In this document: piece after piece, positions 39,081-49,212 of the stretch
Position numbering within the stretch: the stretch's first letter is position 1
How the letters are laid out: each line of letters starts with the position of its first letter
Assembly: GCF_000263195.1 (NCBI RefSeq)
Contig: NC_018748.1
Location: 4,340,001 to 4,404,000 of the forward strand
DNA length: 64,000 bases
Direction: 5' to 3'
Source: Emticicia oligotrophica DSM 17448
GTDB lineage: Bacteria > Bacteroidota > Bacteroidia > Cytophagales > Spirosomataceae
Notes under the pieces: generated by a model
What the model saw: only the letters and a program-made list of their open reading frames with translations
Told to the model about the DNA's origin: nothing
Database searches by the model: none
Translations under genes and position numbers: made by a program

Positions 39081-39467
39081 TTAGTAATACAACTCGTTTG
39101 CTTCTTCGGTTTTGTTTTTACCAAATAAGGCACGAAATGTATTAGTCATATAAAGCATATCTAATACTTTACTTTTTGCCTGACGCATGATATATGTATG
39201 GTTGTTGTTTCTGATTTGTTCATCAAAATGATTGAGTACTAAAGCCATACAATCTTGATTATCAGTAAAGTCATCAATGATATACATTAAGAAACGATTT
39301 TCAAGTTGTGAGTCTGAAAAGTAGAATGCTACGTGTAGGTCTTGCCCAACTAGGAAGGTAGCAGTTTTATTTGTATCAAAGGATTTGAACATTTCACCAT
39401 GGTCAACTAAGCAATCAATAATTGCTACATCATCACTAACAATGCGTAAGGTTGGCTGGATATTCAT
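39081..39467 (-). CDS. Hypothetical protein, 128 aa
   Basis: I do not recognise this family. The 128 residues show no signal peptide or membrane segment. The sequence alternates predicted strands (IVSDDVAIIDCLV, TATFLVGQDLHVAFYF) with a C-terminal helix (YIMRQAKSKVLDMLY), which suggests a small soluble alpha/beta domain. ATG at 39467, convergent with the TPR gene and divergent from ansA. Codon use matches its neighbours, so it is likely a real gene. Confidence 0.65.
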   Translation of the reverse strand: MNIQPTLRIVSDDVAIIDCLVDHGEMFKSFDTNKTATFLVGQDLHVAFYFSDSQLENRFLMYIIDDFTDNQDCMALVLNHFDEQIRNNNHTYIMRQAKSKVLDMLYMTNTFRALFGKNKTEEANELYY

Positions 39468-39748
39468 AACTATATTTTTTTTAAATTTTCCGAATAATAT
39501 TTTGTTCTTGTATCAAACATAACGAAAAAATCTAAAAAAAATTCAATATAGTTTAAGTATTTCTTGGAATAGTATAATTTTTAAAATTTAAAAAGTAGAA
39601 AATTTGGTTTAAAAATTGAGTATAAGTACTTATAAAAGATTTGATTATTCAAAAACAGCTTTAGATTTTACTTGATTTCAGGAAAAAAATATTGTTTTTG
39701 TAAAAACAGCCTATTTTGACACGCAAATTTTTTTTCAAAAAAAATATT

Positions 39749-40819
39749 ATGAGCTACAAAACTTCTAAAATTATCACTTCATCAGATAAAAAAAAACGTT
39801 CTGCTTCTGTACTTATGATTTACACTGGTGGTACTTTGGGAATGGTTTATGATACAAAATCAAAGTCATTAGTCCCTTTCGATTTTGACCAAATTTTGGT
39901 AAATGTACCAGAACTCCAACGTCTAGAATTTGAATTAACGATTCTTACATTACCAAAGCCCATTGATTCGTCTAATATCAAGCCTTCTACTTGGATAGAA
40001 TTAGCTAAAATTATAAAAGATAAGTTCGAAGAATTTGATGCATTTGTTATTCTACACGGAACAGATACAATGGCCTACACTGCTTCAGCATTAAGTTTTT
40101 TGTTAGAAAACCTTTCAAAACCAGTTATTCTCACGGGTGCACAATTACCAATTGGAATTGCTCGCACTGATGCACGTGAAAATTTAATTACAGCCTTAGA
40201 AATTGCTTCGGCACAAATAAATGGTCGTCCAGTAATACCAGAAGTTGCAATTTATTTCAACTCATATTTATTGCGTGGAAACCGAGCAAAGAAGAAAGAG
40301 AGTAGTCAGTTTAATGCTTTTCGTTCCGAAAATTATCCTTCGTTAGCTGAGGCTGGTGTTACAATTGATTTCAATTTTCCATTTATTATGCCATTTAGAC
40401 CAGATTTACCACTGGTTGTTCATGAAAAATTGGAAGAACATGTGATGATTCTTAAGTTATTTCCAGGAATAAATAGGGCAATGGTTCATAATTTATTAAC
40501 AACCGAAGGTTTAAGGGGAGTAGTTTTAGAAACATATGGTGCAGGAAATGCCCCATCAGATGAGTGGTTTTTAGAGGAACTTTACGAAGCAACTAAAAGA
40601 GGAATTGTAATTGTAAATGTTTCTCAATGTGATGGGGGCAGAGTTCTACAAGGACACTACCAAACCAGTTCAAAATTGAAATCTATCGGCATTATTAGTG
40701 GGTCTGATATTACAACCGAGGCTGCCATTACAAAGCTAATGTTTTTATTGAGTCAAGAATCTGAACCAGAGCGTGTAAAATATAGAATGGAGAATGCAAT
40801 TTGTGGAGAAATGAGCTGA
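39749..40819 (+). CDS. ansA: Type I (cytoplasmic) L-asparaginase
   Basis: About 356 residues from ATG at 39749; a TTG at 39716 would add an implausible KKFFFKK-type leader. Hydrolyses asparagine to aspartate and ammonia. The first catalytic Thr is in MIYTGGTLGM and the second in ILHGTDTMAYTASAL. No signal peptide follows from the chosen start, in line with a cytoplasmic type I enzyme. It ends before a shared terminator with tesB. Confidence 0.93.
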   Translation: MSYKTSKIITSSDKKKRSASVLMIYTGGTLGMVYDTKSKSLVPFDFDQILVNVPELQRLEFELTILTLPKPIDSSNIKPSTWIELAKIIKDKFEEFDAFVILHGTDTMAYTASALSFLLENLSKPVILTGAQLPIGIARTDARENLITALEIASAQINGRPVIPEVAIYFNSYLLRGNRAKKKESSQFNAFRSENYPSLAEAGVTIDFNFPFIMPFRPDLPLVVHEKLEEHVMILKLFPGINRAMVHNLLTTEGLRGVVLETYGAGNAPSDEWFLEELYEATKRGIVIVNVSQCDGGRVLQGHYQTSSKLKSIGIISGSDITTEAAITKLMFLLSQESEPERVKYRMENAICGEMS

Positions 40820-40838
40820 TGGTTCTGATAAAATTAAT

Positions 40839-40873
40839 AAAAGGTCTTTCAATAATTTCTGAAAGACCTTTTT
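40839..40873. terminator. Bidirectional terminator between ansA and tesB
   Basis: AAAAGGTCTTTCA pairs with TGAAAGACCTTTT, with A and T runs on either side, between two convergent genes. Confidence 0.8.
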
Positions 40874-40879
40874 AGAAAA

Positions 40880-41734
40880 CTATTTTTTCACTCGAATCAG
40901 GCCTTCTTGTACAACTGAGGCTACTAATTTTCCTTCTTCCGTAAAGAAATTACCTCTTGTGAACCCTCTTGAATTTGAAGCACTTGGGCTATCAAGAGCA
41001 TACAAAAGCCATTCATCAATTCTGAAATCTTCATGGAACCACATAGCGTGGTCAAGGCTAGCTAAAAATAAATCATTTAAAGAAACGCTGTCTAAATGGG
41101 GGAGGGTGGCAGTTCCTAGTAAGTTGTAGTCTGCTGCATACGCTAAAATAATTTGATGTAATCTCAAATCATTTGGTAATTCTCCATTTGCTTTAATCCA
41201 AACGTGTCGGAATGGTTGTTGTTTTTGTGGTTTTAAAGGATTTATTTTTTCAACAGGTCTAAATTCTAATGGTCGAGGATGAGCAAAGTTTTTGTAGAAA
41301 TCAGGTGCTTTTTCCTTGAAAGCTTCCAATAGAACCAAGTCAGAAACAAGTGCATCGGGCGATGGAACATTAGGCATTGAAATTTGGTGGTTGAAACCTT
41401 CCTGATTACTTTGAAAAGAACTAATACTACTAAATATAGCCTTTCCATTTTGAATCGCACTAACTCTACGGGTAGTAAAACTGCCACCATCGCGGATTCT
41501 ATCTACTTCATAGAGGATTGGCATAGAAATATCACCCGTTAAGATAAAATACCCGTGCATTGAGTGTAAAATTCTATCTTCAGGAACAGTCTGATAGGCC
41601 GCATATAATGCCTGAGCAAGTACTTGTCCACCAAAAACTCTTTTCCAAGGTGCTTGATAGTTTTCACCTCTAAAAATATTTTGTTCTATTTTCTCAAGAC
41701 TCAATAATTGTACTAATTCTTCTGCTGTTTTCAT
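40880..41734 (-). CDS. tesB: Acyl-CoA thioesterase II
   Basis: 284-residue double hot-dog thioesterase that releases fatty acids from acyl-CoA. Begins with LLSLEKIEQNIFRGENYQ and has RVFGGQVLAQALYAA, then HSMHGYFILTGD. In the second half, HAMWFHEDFRIDEWLLY holds the catalytic Asp-containing segment and SRGFTRGNFF the Gln/Thr region. Third gene of an operon with an AraC regulator and an NMO-like enzyme (35-bp gap). Confidence 0.94.
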   Translation of the reverse strand: MKTAEELVQLLSLEKIEQNIFRGENYQAPWKRVFGGQVLAQALYAAYQTVPEDRILHSMHGYFILTGDISMPILYEVDRIRDGGSFTTRRVSAIQNGKAIFSSISSFQSNQEGFNHQISMPNVPSPDALVSDLVLLEAFKEKAPDFYKNFAHPRPLEFRPVEKINPLKPQKQQPFRHVWIKANGELPNDLRLHQIILAYAADYNLLGTATLPHLDSVSLNDLFLASLDHAMWFHEDFRIDEWLLYALDSPSASNSRGFTRGNFFTEEGKLVASVVQEGLIRVKK

Positions 41735-41769
41735 GCAAAATATTTTAAATGGCTTAATCCATTCTATTT

Positions 41770-42744
41770 TTAATATTTATGTAATAAATTATATTGCTCT
41801 TCAATGGCAGTTCGAAACTCTTTTTTAAGGTTATCAATTAGTTGTCGTGTGCTCAAAACATCATTGATTGAAGTAACCCCTTGTCCAGCCGACCATATTG
41901 TTTTCCATGCTTTGGCTTCTGCTTGAGCTGCATCTAATTCTTTACCAAAATCTATCTTTCCAGCTTTTGACCAAAGTTCTGGTGTAAGTCCTGCCGCTTC
42001 AAGGCTTGGTTTCAAGAAATTGGCATTGACACCCGAAACAGCGGCCGTATATACAATGTCATTCGTATTACTTTCGACAATCATTTCTTGATATGCACTA
42101 TCTGCTTTACTTTCTTTAGTATTGATAAATCTAGTACCCATATAGGCCAAATCTGCTCCAATTTGTAGGGCAGATGCTACATCTCGACCAGTACTAATGC
42201 AGCCTGAAAGTAAAATGGTTTTGTTGAAAAACTGTTTTACTTCATTAACAAATGCCATTGGGTGTAACGTTCCTGCGTGTCCACCTGCACCTGCACACAC
42301 TAAGATAAGACCATCAACGCCAGCTTCCGCCGCTTTTTCCGCATGTCTTTTGCTAATCACATCATGAAAAACCACTCCACCATAGCTATGTACAGCATCA
42401 ACGATATCTGAAACAGCTCCAAGCGAAGTTATCACAACAGGAACTTTGTGCTTAACTATCATTTCAACATCAGCATAGAGGCGTGGGTTTGTTTTATGAA
42501 CTATTAAATTTACGCCATAAGGTGCTGCTGGCTTTCCATTGGTTTGAACGAAGCCAGATAATCTATTTTCTATCTCAATTAGCCATTGTTCGAATCCCTC
42601 CGTTGAGCGTTGGTTTAGTGCAGGAAACGTGCCAACAACCCCATTTTTGCAACATTCTACTACTAAGTCAGGTCCAGAAATGAGAAACATTGGGGCAGCT
42701 ACTGCTGGTAATGATAATGTTTCTGAGAAATTTTGTGGTAACAT
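41770..42744 (-). CDS. Nitronate monooxygenase-like flavoprotein
   Basis: 324-residue FMN-dependent TIM-barrel enzyme of the NMO/2-nitropropane dioxygenase family. LPAVAAPMFLISGPDLV at the start, the phosphate-binding VCAGAGGHAGTLHP and GADLAYMGTRFI are family signatures. It oxidises nitronates, or in some members reduces other substrates with NAD(P)H. It lies between an AraC regulator (39 bp) and tesB (35 bp) on the same strand, so it may take part in a lipid-linked or detoxification function. Substrate unknown. Confidence 0.9.
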   Translation of the reverse strand: MLPQNFSETLSLPAVAAPMFLISGPDLVVECCKNGVVGTFPALNQRSTEGFEQWLIEIENRLSGFVQTNGKPAAPYGVNLIVHKTNPRLYADVEMIVKHKVPVVITSLGAVSDIVDAVHSYGGVVFHDVISKRHAEKAAEAGVDGLILVCAGAGGHAGTLHPMAFVNEVKQFFNKTILLSGCISTGRDVASALQIGADLAYMGTRFINTKESKADSAYQEMIVESNTNDIVYTAAVSGVNANFLKPSLEAAGLTPELWSKAGKIDFGKELDAAQAEAKAWKTIWSAGQGVTSINDVLSTRQLIDNLKKEFRTAIEEQYNLLHKY

Positions 42745-42783
42745 TTTATTTGGTTTTTTGTTGAATTTGTTTTGAGTGAATAC

Positions 42784-43656
42784 TTATACGAAGGTTTTGG
42801 TGCCTGTATAGTTGTCTCTAAACTCTTTTGGAGTAATCGAGTATTTTTTTTTGAAAACTCTGTTAAAGTATGAAAGATTGTTGTATCCACACTTAAAAGA
42901 AATTTCAGAAATTGTCAATGAAGTATCTATTAATAATCTTGTTGCGTGCCCAAGTCTAATATCATTTAGACTATCAATAAAGGTTTTTCCTGTTCTTTTT
43001 TTGATAAATCGGCTGAAACTCACCTCCGCCATATTTACTTCCTGAGCAATGTCTTCTAAAGAGATATCCTTGTGATAATTGACTCGCATGAATTCGAATG
43101 CTTTTTCGATTCTTCTGCTCTTAAAACTGACTTTTTCACTACTAAAAGCACCACTTGTAAGTAATCGAGATTCATTAGAAATGGAAAGTTCATGGAGAAT
43201 GGCTATCAATTCTATTACAGATTCAAAGCCACTTTTTTGCGTTAGAGCAATTAATCTTGGTTTTATTTTTTCGATGGTTTCTTTCGAAAAAACAACTCCT
43301 CTTGTAGAACGTTCGAGTAAGTCTTTAATTTGATTTAATTGATTTCTTTGGAGTAAATTGTTATCAAATAAATCACGGTGAAACTGAATGGTTATTTCAT
43401 GAATATCATCTTTATCAGATTGGTAGGCCAACCAAGCATGGGGCAAATTCGGACCAACTAAAGTAAGTTCTAAATAGTCAATCGCTTCATTGCTATCACC
43501 CACAACTCTTCTAGCTCCTTTGGCATTTTCAATGAAATTTATTTCGTATTCGTCATGGAAGTGAATGGGAAAATCAAAGTCTTTTTTTTGTCGATTAAAA
43601 ACCATGAAGCAATCATGAGGTGTAAGCGGAGTGATTTCATGGTGAAAGGTGCTCAT
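42784..43656 (-). CDS. AraC-family transcriptional regulator with N-terminal cupin
   Basis: 290 residues. The N-terminus has a cupin-like sensor (DFPIHFHDEYEINFI). Residues about 185-285 are a double helix-turn-helix: DISLEDIAQEVNMAEVSFSR and ISEISFKCGYNNLSYFNRVF followed by KKYSITPKEFRD. First gene of an operon with the NMO-like enzyme and tesB, so it may regulate them. ATG at 43656. Confidence 0.92.
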   Translation of the reverse strand: MSTFHHEITPLTPHDCFMVFNRQKKDFDFPIHFHDEYEINFIENAKGARRVVGDSNEAIDYLELTLVGPNLPHAWLAYQSDKDDIHEITIQFHRDLFDNNLLQRNQLNQIKDLLERSTRGVVFSKETIEKIKPRLIALTQKSGFESVIELIAILHELSISNESRLLTSGAFSSEKVSFKSRRIEKAFEFMRVNYHKDISLEDIAQEVNMAEVSFSRFIKKRTGKTFIDSLNDIRLGHATRLLIDTSLTISEISFKCGYNNLSYFNRVFKKKYSITPKEFRDNYTGTKTFV

Positions 43657-43837
43657 AATAAATAGGTATAGGTTAAAATAATTATAGGTATTTAGATTTT
43701 GTAAAAATAATATTTTTGTTTTTAAATGAATGTTTTTTCTTGAAAATGTTATAAAAATTTAATTTTAGGAAAATATGTTTTTAAATATTGATTAAGAAAA
43801 ATGAGTTTTTCGATTAAAATAGTATCACATAAAAAAC

Positions 43838-43870
43838 AAAAAGGGTGCTGAATTATTCAGCACCCTTTTT
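43838..43870 (-). terminator. Terminator of lepA
   Basis: AAAAAGGGTGCTGAA pairs with TTCAGCACCCTTTTT around TTA. It lies 15 bp after the lepA stop, with A/T runs that give a U-run on the minus strand. Confidence 0.8.
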
Positions 43871-43884
43871 AGAATTTACTATTA

Positions 43885-45675
43885 TTAGTTATTAATCTTT
43901 AAGATAGCCATAAATGCATCTTGAGGAACCTCTACTGTTCCAATCTGACGCATTCGTTTTTTACCTTTTTTCTGTTTTTCCAAAAGTTTTCTTTTACGTG
44001 AAATATCACCACCATAACATTTTGCTGTTACGTCTTTTCTCAAGGCTTTTACAGTTTCTCTCGAAATTACTTTTGCCCCAATGGCTGCTTGAATAGCAAT
44101 GTCAAATTGCTGACGCGGTAAAAGTTCGCGTAATTTCTCACAAAGTTTTTTGCCCCATTCATAGGCTTTATCTCGGTGAACAATTGCCGAAAGGGCATCT
44201 ACAGGCTCTCCATTTAAAAGAATATCAAGCTTAACCAAATGCGATTCACGATATCCGATTAAGTGGTAATCAAGTGAAGCATAGCCACGTGATATTGATT
44301 TGAGTTTATCGAAGAAATCAAAAACTACTTCTGAAAGAGGTAAATCAAATGTTAATTCTACTCGTGTAGATGTTAGATACACTTGATTTTTCAATAAACC
44401 ACGTTTATCCATGCAAAGTCCAATGATTGGACCAACATAGTCTGCTGCCGTAATGATTTGAGCACTAATAAAAGGTTCTTCTATCCAAGAGATACCATTA
44501 GGGTCTGGCATTTCTGATGGAGCAGATACCTCAATAATTTCATTTTTTTTATCTACAACATGGAATTTTACAGATGGAACAGTAGTCAACACGGTCATAT
44601 CAAACTCACGTTCCAATCGTTCTTGAATGATTTCCATGTGAAGCATTCCTAAGAAACCGCAACGGAATCCAAAACCTAAAGCGGCCGATGTTTCGGGCTC
44701 CCAAATCAATGAAGCATCATTGAGCTGTAGTTTTTCCATTGCATCTCTAAGGTCTTCAAATTCAGAAGTATCAACAGGATAAATCCCTGCAAAAACCATC
44801 GGTTTTACTTCCTGGAAACCTTGTACAATTTCTTTTGTTGGGTTTTCGGCATTCGTTATGGTGTCACCAACTTTTACTTCTTTGGCAACTTTGATTCCCG
44901 AAATAATATAACCTACATCGCCACAATCAACATAATCGCGAGGTTCTTTGCTTAAACGTAAAATACCAACCTCATCGGCATAATATTCTTTACCGGTTGC
45001 TAAGAACTTTACTTTATCACCTTTGTTTATTCTTCCATTTTTTACACGGAAAATAACTTCAATACCACGGAATGAATTGAAAGTTGAATCAAAGATTAAT
45101 GCTTGGAGTTCTGCATTGGGGTCACCAACTGGTGGTTTGATTCTATGGATAATTGCCGCTAGAATTTCATTAATACCTATACCTTCTTTAGCACTTGCAG
45201 GAATAATCGAATCTCTATCACAACCAATCAAATCAACAATTTGGTCTTTCACTTCTTCTGGCATTGCTCCCGGTAAATCAATCTTATTTAAAATTGGAAT
45301 GATTTCTAGGTTATGCTCTAAAGCTAAAAACAAATTACTAATAGTTTGTGCTTCGATACCTTGAGCTGCATCAACTACTAAAAGAGCACCTTCGCAAGCA
45401 GCAATCGAACGAGAAACCTCATAGCTAAAGTCAACGTGTCCTGGAGTATCAATTAGGTTAAGTACGTATTCCTGACCTTCAAACTGGTAATTCATTTGAA
45501 TGGCGTGACTTTTAATTGTGATACCGCGTTCACGCTCTAAGTCCATATCATCAAGCACTTGGGCTTGCATATCACGGGCCGAAACAGTTCCAGTAAATTG
45601 TAATAGACGGTCGGCAAGAGTACTTTTGCCGTGGTCGATGTGTGCAATAATGCAGAAATTACGAATATTTTTCAT
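43885..45675 (-). CDS. lepA: Elongation factor 4 (LepA)
   Basis: 596-residue ribosomal GTPase that back-translocates or remodels stalled ribosomes. G1 [16 protein letters not shown]3 [15 protein letters not shown] and G4 NKIDLPGA are intact. The LepA-specific C-terminal domain, with [20 protein letters not shown], is complete. ATG at 45675. The signal-peptidase gene often linked to lepA is not adjacent. Confidence 0.97.
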   Translation of the reverse strand: MKNIRNFCIIAHIDHGKSTLADRLLQFTGTVSARDMQAQVLDDMDLERERGITIKSHAIQMNYQFEGQEYVLNLIDTPGHVDFSYEVSRSIAACEGALLVVDAAQGIEAQTISNLFLALEHNLEIIPILNKIDLPGAMPEEVKDQIVDLIGCDRDSIIPASAKEGIGINEILAAIIHRIKPPVGDPNAELQALIFDSTFNSFRGIEVIFRVKNGRINKGDKVKFLATGKEYYADEVGILRLSKEPRDYVDCGDVGYIISGIKVAKEVKVGDTITNAENPTKEIVQGFQEVKPMVFAGIYPVDTSEFEDLRDAMEKLQLNDASLIWEPETSAALGFGFRCGFLGMLHMEIIQERLEREFDMTVLTTVPSVKFHVVDKKNEIIEVSAPSEMPDPNGISWIEEPFISAQIITAADYVGPIIGLCMDKRGLLKNQVYLTSTRVELTFDLPLSEVVFDFFDKLKSISRGYASLDYHLIGYRESHLVKLDILLNGEPVDALSAIVHRDKAYEWGKKLCEKLRELLPRQQFDIAIQAAIGAKVISRETVKALRKDVTAKCYGGDISRKRKLLEKQKKGKKRMRQIGTVEVPQDAFMAILKINN

Positions 45676-45863
45676 TAAGTACCTTTCTCAGAAAGTAAAG
45701 TTCTTTAAACTGTATATTTTTGTTTGAATATTTAGATGCCTTACGAATTCTTCATGTTTTAGCAAAATACCGCTTGTTCGCTCTTGAAAAACGGCAATAC
45801 TTTTCTAAAACACAAAGTAAATCCTAAATGTTTTTGCAAAAATAGAAAGAAAAAGGCAGAATT

Positions 45864-46829
45864 TTAAAGATATTTTTGGTCAACCAAATAATTTGTCACA
45901 TAATCTTTTACAGCATCTTCTAAACTTGTGAATGGTTTTTTGTATCCAATCATTCGAAGTTTGCTCATATTTGCTTGTGTATAATATTGGTATTTATCAC
46001 GAATATCAATCGGAGTATCTATAAAATCAATGTTTGGAGTTAAATTTAATGCCGAGAAAGTTGCTTTAGCTAAGTCGAGGAATGTTCTTGCCTGACCAGT
46101 TCCTAAATTATAAATACCAGAATTTCGGCGTGAATGCATCAAAAAAATACAAACATCAATTAAATCTTTCACGTAAATGAAATCTCTCATTTGTTCACCA
46201 TCTTTGTAGTCTGGTCTATGAGATTTGAAAAGTTTAATATTGCCGTTTTTGTTGATTTGATTAAAGGAATGGAAAATTACTGAAGCCATTCTGCCTTTGT
46301 GATACTCATTTGGACCGAAAACGTTAAAGAACTTTAGTCCCGCCCAGAAGAATGGTGTATTTTTTTGTTGTAAGGCCCATTTATCAAAATCATTTTTTGA
46401 ATCTCCGTAAGGATTAAGTGGTTTTAGTTGCGGAATTACTAATTCATTATCATCGTACCCTAATTCTCCCGCTCCGTAAGTTGCTGCTGAAGAAGCATAA
46501 ATTAATGGAATTTGAAATTCATGGCATTTTTGCCAAATACGCTTTGAATAATTGAGGTTTAGGCGGTCGAATATTTCTGTGTCAAATTCAGTGGTGTCTG
46601 TTCTAGCACCAATATGAAAACAAAATTCAACTTCAGATTGATTTTGTTCTAGCCATTCAAAGAAGTTATCTCTGTGTACAAACTCTTGAATTGCCTTCCC
46701 TTCCAGATTCTTCATCTTTTCTGGATTAGAGAAGTCATCAACAGCAATTATAAACTTAAAGTTATCTTGATTCAAACGTTGAATTAAGCAACTTCCGATA
46801 AAACCAGCGGCACCTGTTACAATTATCAT
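45864..46829 (-). CDS. hldD: ADP-L-glycero-D-manno-heptose 6-epimerase
   Basis: 321-residue SDR-family epimerase that makes ADP-L-glycero-D-manno-heptose for LPS core. N-terminal VTGAAGFIGSCLIQRLN is the NAD(P)-binding motif. YASSAATYG and the catalytic NPYGDSKNDFDKW (YxxxK) follow, and FNVFGPNEYHKGRMASV is an HldD signature. Together with gmhA in the glycan cluster it points to heptose use. It stands alone. Confidence 0.94.
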   Translation of the reverse strand: MIIVTGAAGFIGSCLIQRLNQDNFKFIIAVDDFSNPEKMKNLEGKAIQEFVHRDNFFEWLEQNQSEVEFCFHIGARTDTTEFDTEIFDRLNLNYSKRIWQKCHEFQIPLIYASSAATYGAGELGYDDNELVIPQLKPLNPYGDSKNDFDKWALQQKNTPFFWAGLKFFNVFGPNEYHKGRMASVIFHSFNQINKNGNIKLFKSHRPDYKDGEQMRDFIYVKDLIDVCIFLMHSRRNSGIYNLGTGQARTFLDLAKATFSALNLTPNIDFIDTPIDIRDKYQYYTQANMSKLRMIGYKKPFTSLEDAVKDYVTNYLVDQKYL

Positions 46830-46995
46830 AAATGTATTTCTTTTCTATTTTGAAAATAGTTTGCAAAATTAAATCATACACATTTAGAAAACTATACACT
46901 AAACTTTGATTAAATTGTACTTTTTTAAGAAAATGCAGCTTTTTATATAATTAAGGTTTTTTGTTGGTAATTTTGTAAAAAAATAAAGTATAATA

Positions 46996-47406
46996 ATGAT
47001 TTTTATTACAAGAAGAGAGACCTTCAACGCTGCTCATCAACTATATAATCCAAAATGGTCAGAAGAAAAAAATAGAGAAGTATTTGGCCTGTGCTCAAAT
47101 ATTCATGGCCATAATTGGGAGTTATTTGTAACCGTCAAAGGTGAAATAAATGAAGAAACAGGTTTTGTAATGGACTTAAAAGTTTTGAGCAAAATCATGA
47201 AACAAGAAATTGTTAATAAAGTTGACCATACGTTTTTGAATACAGATGTGCCGTTTCTGAAAGGCAAATTGCCAAGTACCGAAGTATTTGCGGTGGAAAT
47301 TTGGAAAATATTAGCTCCAATAATCCCTAATTTTTGTAAAGGTCAATTACACAGTATTAAATTAGTAGAAACAGCTAATCATTTTGTTGAATATTACGGA
47401 AACTGA
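46996..47406 (+). CDS. queD: 6-pyruvoyltetrahydropterin synthase / QueD-like
   Basis: 136-residue T-fold enzyme. Zinc ligands in FNAAHQL and NIHGHNWELFV, and FVMDLKVLSKIM with the catalytic region DHTFLN. Probably makes 6-carboxy-5,6,7,8-tetrahydropterin for queuosine or a related pterin; the length suits either QueD or PTPS. A -7 element TAATTTTG lies at 46968-46975, about 20 bp upstream. No other queuosine genes are in the window. Confidence 0.85.
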   Translation: MIFITRRETFNAAHQLYNPKWSEEKNREVFGLCSNIHGHNWELFVTVKGEINEETGFVMDLKVLSKIMKQEIVNKVDHTFLNTDVPFLKGKLPSTEVFAVEIWKILAPIIPNFCKGQLHSIKLVETANHFVEYYGN

Positions 47407-47411
47407 TGTAC

Positions 47412-47466
47412 AATGAATAATTGATAATTGTTGTAAACTTTCACGGTACATTTTACATTATTCATT
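47412..47466. repeat. Inverted repeat between the queD-like gene and lpxB
   Basis: AATGAATAAT (47412-47421) is complementary to ATTATTCATT (47457-47466). The spacer is AT-rich and includes another partial TTGATAATTG element. It resembles strain-specific intergenic repeats; a terminator role is not evident. Confidence 0.45.
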
Positions 47467-47482
47467 TTGCATTTATTTTCAG

Positions 47483-48601
47483 ATGAAATATTTCATTATT
47501 GCTGGCGAACGCTCAGGTGATTTGCATGGGTCAAATCTTATAAAAGCTATAAAAAATGCAGATTCTAACGCCGAAATAATGGCATGGGGTGGCGATTATA
47601 TGCAAGAAGCTGGGGCTAAAATAAGCAAGCATTATCGAGAATTAGCTTTTATGGGTTTTTTAGAAGTTCTGAAAAATCTTGGTAAAATTTTAGGGTTTAT
47701 AGGTATTTGTAAGAAAGAGATTGAAGCATTTCAACCAGATGCTCTAATATTGATTGACTACGCTGGATTCAACTTGAGAATTGCGAAGTGGGCAAAAAAG
47801 AATAATTATAAGGTTTTTTACTATATTTCACCAAAAGTCTGGGCATGGAATCAGGGTAGAGCGTGGAGTTTAAAGAAAAACATTGACCGTTTATTTGTAA
47901 TTTTTCCATTTGAAGTTTCTTTCTTTAAAAAGTATGATTTTGAAGTTGAGTTTGTAGGAAACCCACTCTTTGATGCAATTGCTAATTTTCAGCCTGCTAG
48001 TAATTTTCTTGAAGAAAATAAATTAACCAATAGAAAAGTTATTGCATTATTGCCGGGAAGTAGAAAACAAGAAGTTGAAAATATGCTCAACTTGATGGTG
48101 GCAACACAACCACATTTTCCTGATTTTCAGTTTGTTATTGCTGGGGTTGGGAATTTACCTAGGTCTTTCTATGAACCGTTTTTAAATGAAAAAATTACTT
48201 TAGTTATCGACCAAACCTACGATTTACTTTCACATAGTACAGCAGCTTTAGTGACGTCGGGCACTGCAACTCTCGAAACTGCTTTATTTGAAGTTCCTCA
48301 AGTGGTTTGTTATAAAACCAGTAATATTTCTTATCAAATTGTAAAAATGCTCATAAAAGTGCCTTTTATTTCGTTAGTAAATTTAGTTGCTGAAAAAGAG
48401 GTCGTCAAAGAATTGATTCAGAAAGACCTAACTTTTGGAAATCTTTGCGATGAATTGACTAAAATTATCCGAAATTCTGAATTTAAGGAAAGACAAATAA
48501 GGGGGTATAAAGAGGTAAAATTGAGTTTGGGGGAAGTGGGTGCTTCTGAAAAAACAGGCAGAAGGATTGTAGAAATTTTGAACATCAAACAAAATCAATA
48601 A
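47483..48601 (+). CDS. lpxB: Lipid-A-disaccharide synthase
   Basis: 372-residue GT-B enzyme that joins lipid X and UDP-diacylglucosamine. MKYFIIAGERSGDLHGSNLI at the start and YYISPKVWAWNQGR in the middle are diagnostic; ALLPGSRKQEVENML and TSGTATLETALFEVPQVV form the donor site. It shows that the organism makes lipid A. Followed by a small lipoprotein gene after 6 bp. Confidence 0.96.
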   Translation: MKYFIIAGERSGDLHGSNLIKAIKNADSNAEIMAWGGDYMQEAGAKISKHYRELAFMGFLEVLKNLGKILGFIGICKKEIEAFQPDALILIDYAGFNLRIAKWAKKNNYKVFYYISPKVWAWNQGRAWSLKKNIDRLFVIFPFEVSFFKKYDFEVEFVGNPLFDAIANFQPASNFLEENKLTNRKVIALLPGSRKQEVENMLNLMVATQPHFPDFQFVIAGVGNLPRSFYEPFLNEKITLVIDQTYDLLSHSTAALVTSGTATLETALFEVPQVVCYKTSNISYQIVKMLIKVPFISLVNLVAEKEVVKELIQKDLTFGNLCDELTKIIRNSEFKERQIRGYKEVKLSLGEVGASEKTGRRIVEILNIKQNQ

Positions 48602-48607
48602 TAAACA

Positions 48608-49093
48608 ATGAATTTTAAAATTTTAACATTAGCTATTACTTTAGTTGTGGGCACTCTTTTTTCGTGCAAAAAAAGTGAAACGGCGGCTCCAAAAACAAAA
48701 ACAGAATTATTGGCTGGTACAACTTCAAAATCTTGGAAAAACACAAAAGCTGTTGCAGCTAATGGTGGTCTGAGTATTGATTTGGTTTCAACCCAACCTA
48801 CGTGCGTAGTTGATAATATCTTAACTTTCTATTCAAATAAAAGTTATGAAATTCGTGAAGGGGCTACCAAGTGTAACGCAGCAGACCCTGACTTGGTTTT
48901 AAAAGCAAATTGGAGCTTAAGTTCAGATGAAACTAAATTTACGGTAGATAAAATTATTTTTCAAGGTCGTCAGTTTGATAACATAACATTTGATGTAGTT
49001 CAATTAACAGAAGATATTTTTGTTGGTAAAACTATGCTTACAATCAGCAATGTAAGTTATGAATTCTCAGCCACTTTTGAGCCTGTAAAATAA
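48608..49093 (+). CDS. Predicted lipoprotein, lipocalin-like
   Basis: 161 residues with a lipobox VGTLFSCKK, so Cys20 is the likely lipidated residue. The mature part (KSWKNTKAVAANGG, LTFYSNKSYEIREG, TMLTISNVSYEFSATFEPVK) has the alternating strand pattern of lipocalin-like Bacteroidota lipoproteins. Two Cys residues (about 66 and 84) may form a disulfide. It is co-transcribed with lpxB, but its function is unknown. Confidence 0.7.
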   Translation: MNFKILTLAITLVVGTLFSCKKSETAAPKTKTELLAGTTSKSWKNTKAVAANGGLSIDLVSTQPTCVVDNILTFYSNKSYEIREGATKCNAADPDLVLKANWSLSSDETKFTVDKIIFQGRQFDNITFDVVQLTEDIFVGKTMLTISNVSYEFSATFEPVK

Positions 49094-49144
49094 GGTTAAG
49101 AACAATTTTCTCAGAATTTTTTAAAATCTTATTTATATTAAGTC

Positions 49145-49152
49145 TAAATTTG
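49145..49152 (+). promoter_or_regulatory. sufB: Candidate -7 element of sufB
   Basis: TAAATTTG matches TAnnTTTG, about 60 bp before the sufB ATG. There is no clear TTG 19-21 bp upstream, so this is a partial promoter match only. Confidence 0.4.
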
Positions 49153-49212
49153 CGAACATTTACTACAAGATTTTTGTTAAAAAAAAGAGAGTAAATCAAG
49201 CAAAATAAAAGC

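Noticed and set aside
45023-45364. Plus-strand open frame of 113 codons inside lepA
   Set aside because: Antisense shadow of the conserved GTPase gene, with no start context or family match.
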